Notes under the pieces: model-generated
The model's database searches: none
Told to the model about the DNA's origin: nothing
Seen by the model: only the letters and a program-made list of their open reading frames with translations
Assembly (NCBI GenBank): GCA_013001485.1
Contig: JABDMN010000233.1
Coordinates: 1-5,139 of the forward strand
DNA: 5,139 nucleotides
Direction: 5' to 3'
Origin: Acidimicrobiia bacterium
GTDB lineage: Bacteria; Actinomycetota; Acidimicrobiia; Spongiisociales; UBA5794
Translations under genes and position numbers: made by a program
In this document: positions 4,812-5,139 of the stretch, one piece after another
Layout: the number at the start of each line of letters is the position of its first letter
How positions within the stretch are numbered: position 1 is the stretch's first letter

Positions 4812-5139
4812 TTGCATCGACGCGCCGCCGCACGGGCGGCGACCTTGGTCGTCGCCATCGCACTGGGTGGGTGCGGTGGCGACAGCCCGGACACGGTCCC
4901 GTCTTTCGAGGCGGTCGACACCGCGACCGGGTCGGCAGTGACGCCGGCTGACCTTCGTGGTCAGCCGGCGTTGCTCGCTGCGTGGGCGACGTGGTGCGTG
5001 CCGTGCGAGCGCGAACTCCCGGCGCTCGAGGCCGCGTTGCCCGGTCTCGACGCCGCAGGTGTGCGGGTCGTGGCGGTGAACGTCGACGCCGCCGGGGTCG
5101 ACGAGGCCGACGTGGCGGCGATGCTCGATCGCCTGGCTC
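4812..5139 (+). CDS. TlpA/ResA-like thioredoxin lipoprotein, 3' end beyond window
   Basis: Partial, 109 residues visible, starting at TTG two bases after the preceding stop. The TTG choice gives a basic n-region (MHRRAAAR), a hydrophobic core (TLVVAIAL) and a lipobox LGGC with C21, so the mature protein would be lipid-anchored on the outer face of the cytoplasmic membrane. The next in-frame TTG, at 4845, would lose the basic region; no ATG start exists in this frame nearby. A thioredoxin-fold motif follows: LRGQPALLAAWATWCVPCER with active-site C62 and C65 (WCVPC), then ELPALEAAL and the strand VRVVAVNVD. The family comprises thiol-disulfide oxidoreductases. Next to c-type cytochrome genes, a role in reducing apocytochrome CxxCH thiols (ResA/CcmG function) is the best guess, though general TlpA redox roles are possible. 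More maturation genes (CcdA, ResB, CcsA types) may follow off the edge. No good Shine-Dalgarno is visible, so coupling to the upstream gene is likely. Confidence 0.85.
   Translation, partial: MHRRAAARAATLVVAIALGGCGGDSPDTVPSFEAVDTATGSAVTPADLRGQPALLAAWATWCVPCERELPALEAALPGLDAAGVRVVAVNVDAAGVDEADVAAMLDRLA
4937..4975 (+). repeat. Long inverted repeat (hairpin) inside the TlpA-like coding sequence
   Basis: The arms 4941-4953 (ACGCCGGCTGACC) and 4959-4971 (GGTCAGCCGGCGT) are perfect 13-bp complements around a five-base loop (TTCGT). In RNA the stem can be extended outward by two G-U wobbles (4940/4972, 4939/4973) and two Watson-Crick pairs (4938/4974, 4937/4975) to 17 bp without a bulge. It lies within codons for residues 42-55 of the TlpA-like protein, just before the WCVPC active site. 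No T-run follows, so it is not a standard intrinsic terminator. Confidence 0.75.

Noticed and set aside
4937..4975. Hairpin as a rho-independent terminator
   Set aside because: No T-rich tract follows and the coding frame continues through it to the end of the window.
1..5139. CRISPR array, tRNA or rRNA genes, insertion sequence or phage elements
   Set aside because: The window is fully occupied by seven coding genes; I saw no spaced direct repeats, tRNA-like folds or transposase motifs.

Overview
The window is one uninterrupted, high-GC (about two-thirds G+C by eye) plus-strand operon of seven genes. It encodes a cytochrome bc-type quinol oxidoreductase of unusual composition. No gene-free stretch longer than a few bases exists. 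The five junctions between genes 1 and 6 are stop/start overlaps (ATGA or TGATG), and the last junction is a 1-2 base gap, so the whole set is probably co-transcribed and translationally coupled. The first complete gene starts at base 12 and may itself overlap the stop of a gene lying off the left edge. The last gene runs off the right edge.

Layout: (1) 12-773, an exported mono-haem cytochrome c with three C-terminal membrane helices; (2) 773-2554, a soluble GltD/NfnB-like FAD and NAD(P) oxidoreductase with N-terminal Fe-S cysteines and a C-terminal 2x[4Fe-4S] ferredoxin domain; (3) 2551-3279, a b6-type (N-terminal half) cytochrome b; (4) 3276-3854, a subunit IV-type (C-terminal half) cytochrome b; (5) 3851-4354, a Tat-type Rieske [2Fe-2S] protein; (6) 4354-4809, a mono-haem cytochrome c with an N-terminal membrane anchor; (7) 4812 to beyond 5139, a TlpA/ResA-like thioredoxin lipoprotein starting at TTG.

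How the parts could work together (inference): quinol is oxidised at the Qo site formed by the two cytochrome b halves and the Rieske protein. One electron goes through the Rieske protein to the two membrane-bound c cytochromes outside the membrane, and the other crosses the b haems to the inner face. The flavoprotein has no membrane segment or export signal. It would therefore sit on the cytoplasmic side, where it could exchange electrons between NAD(P)H or ferredoxin and the quinone/Qi side, loosely like ferredoxin-NADP reductase associated with b6f. The TlpA-like protein would help keep apocytochrome haem-binding thiols reduced during cytochrome c maturation.

Organism: GC-rich bacterium, probably a menaquinone user (xPWY Qo motif, Phe in place of the Rieske Tyr). 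An actinomycete of an Acidimicrobiia-like lineage is my best guess from composition and protein style, but Chloroflexota or another GC-rich phylum is not excluded. The arrangement differs from the textbook actinobacterial qcrCAB, which has a di-haem QcrC and an unsplit cytochrome b.

Most interesting points: the Fe-S flavoprotein embedded in a bc-complex operon, its apparently relocated RCLxC cluster-ligand motif and acidic NAD-site loop, the cytochrome c/three-helix fusion, and a 17-bp (13 bp perfect) hairpin inside the TlpA-like coding sequence.
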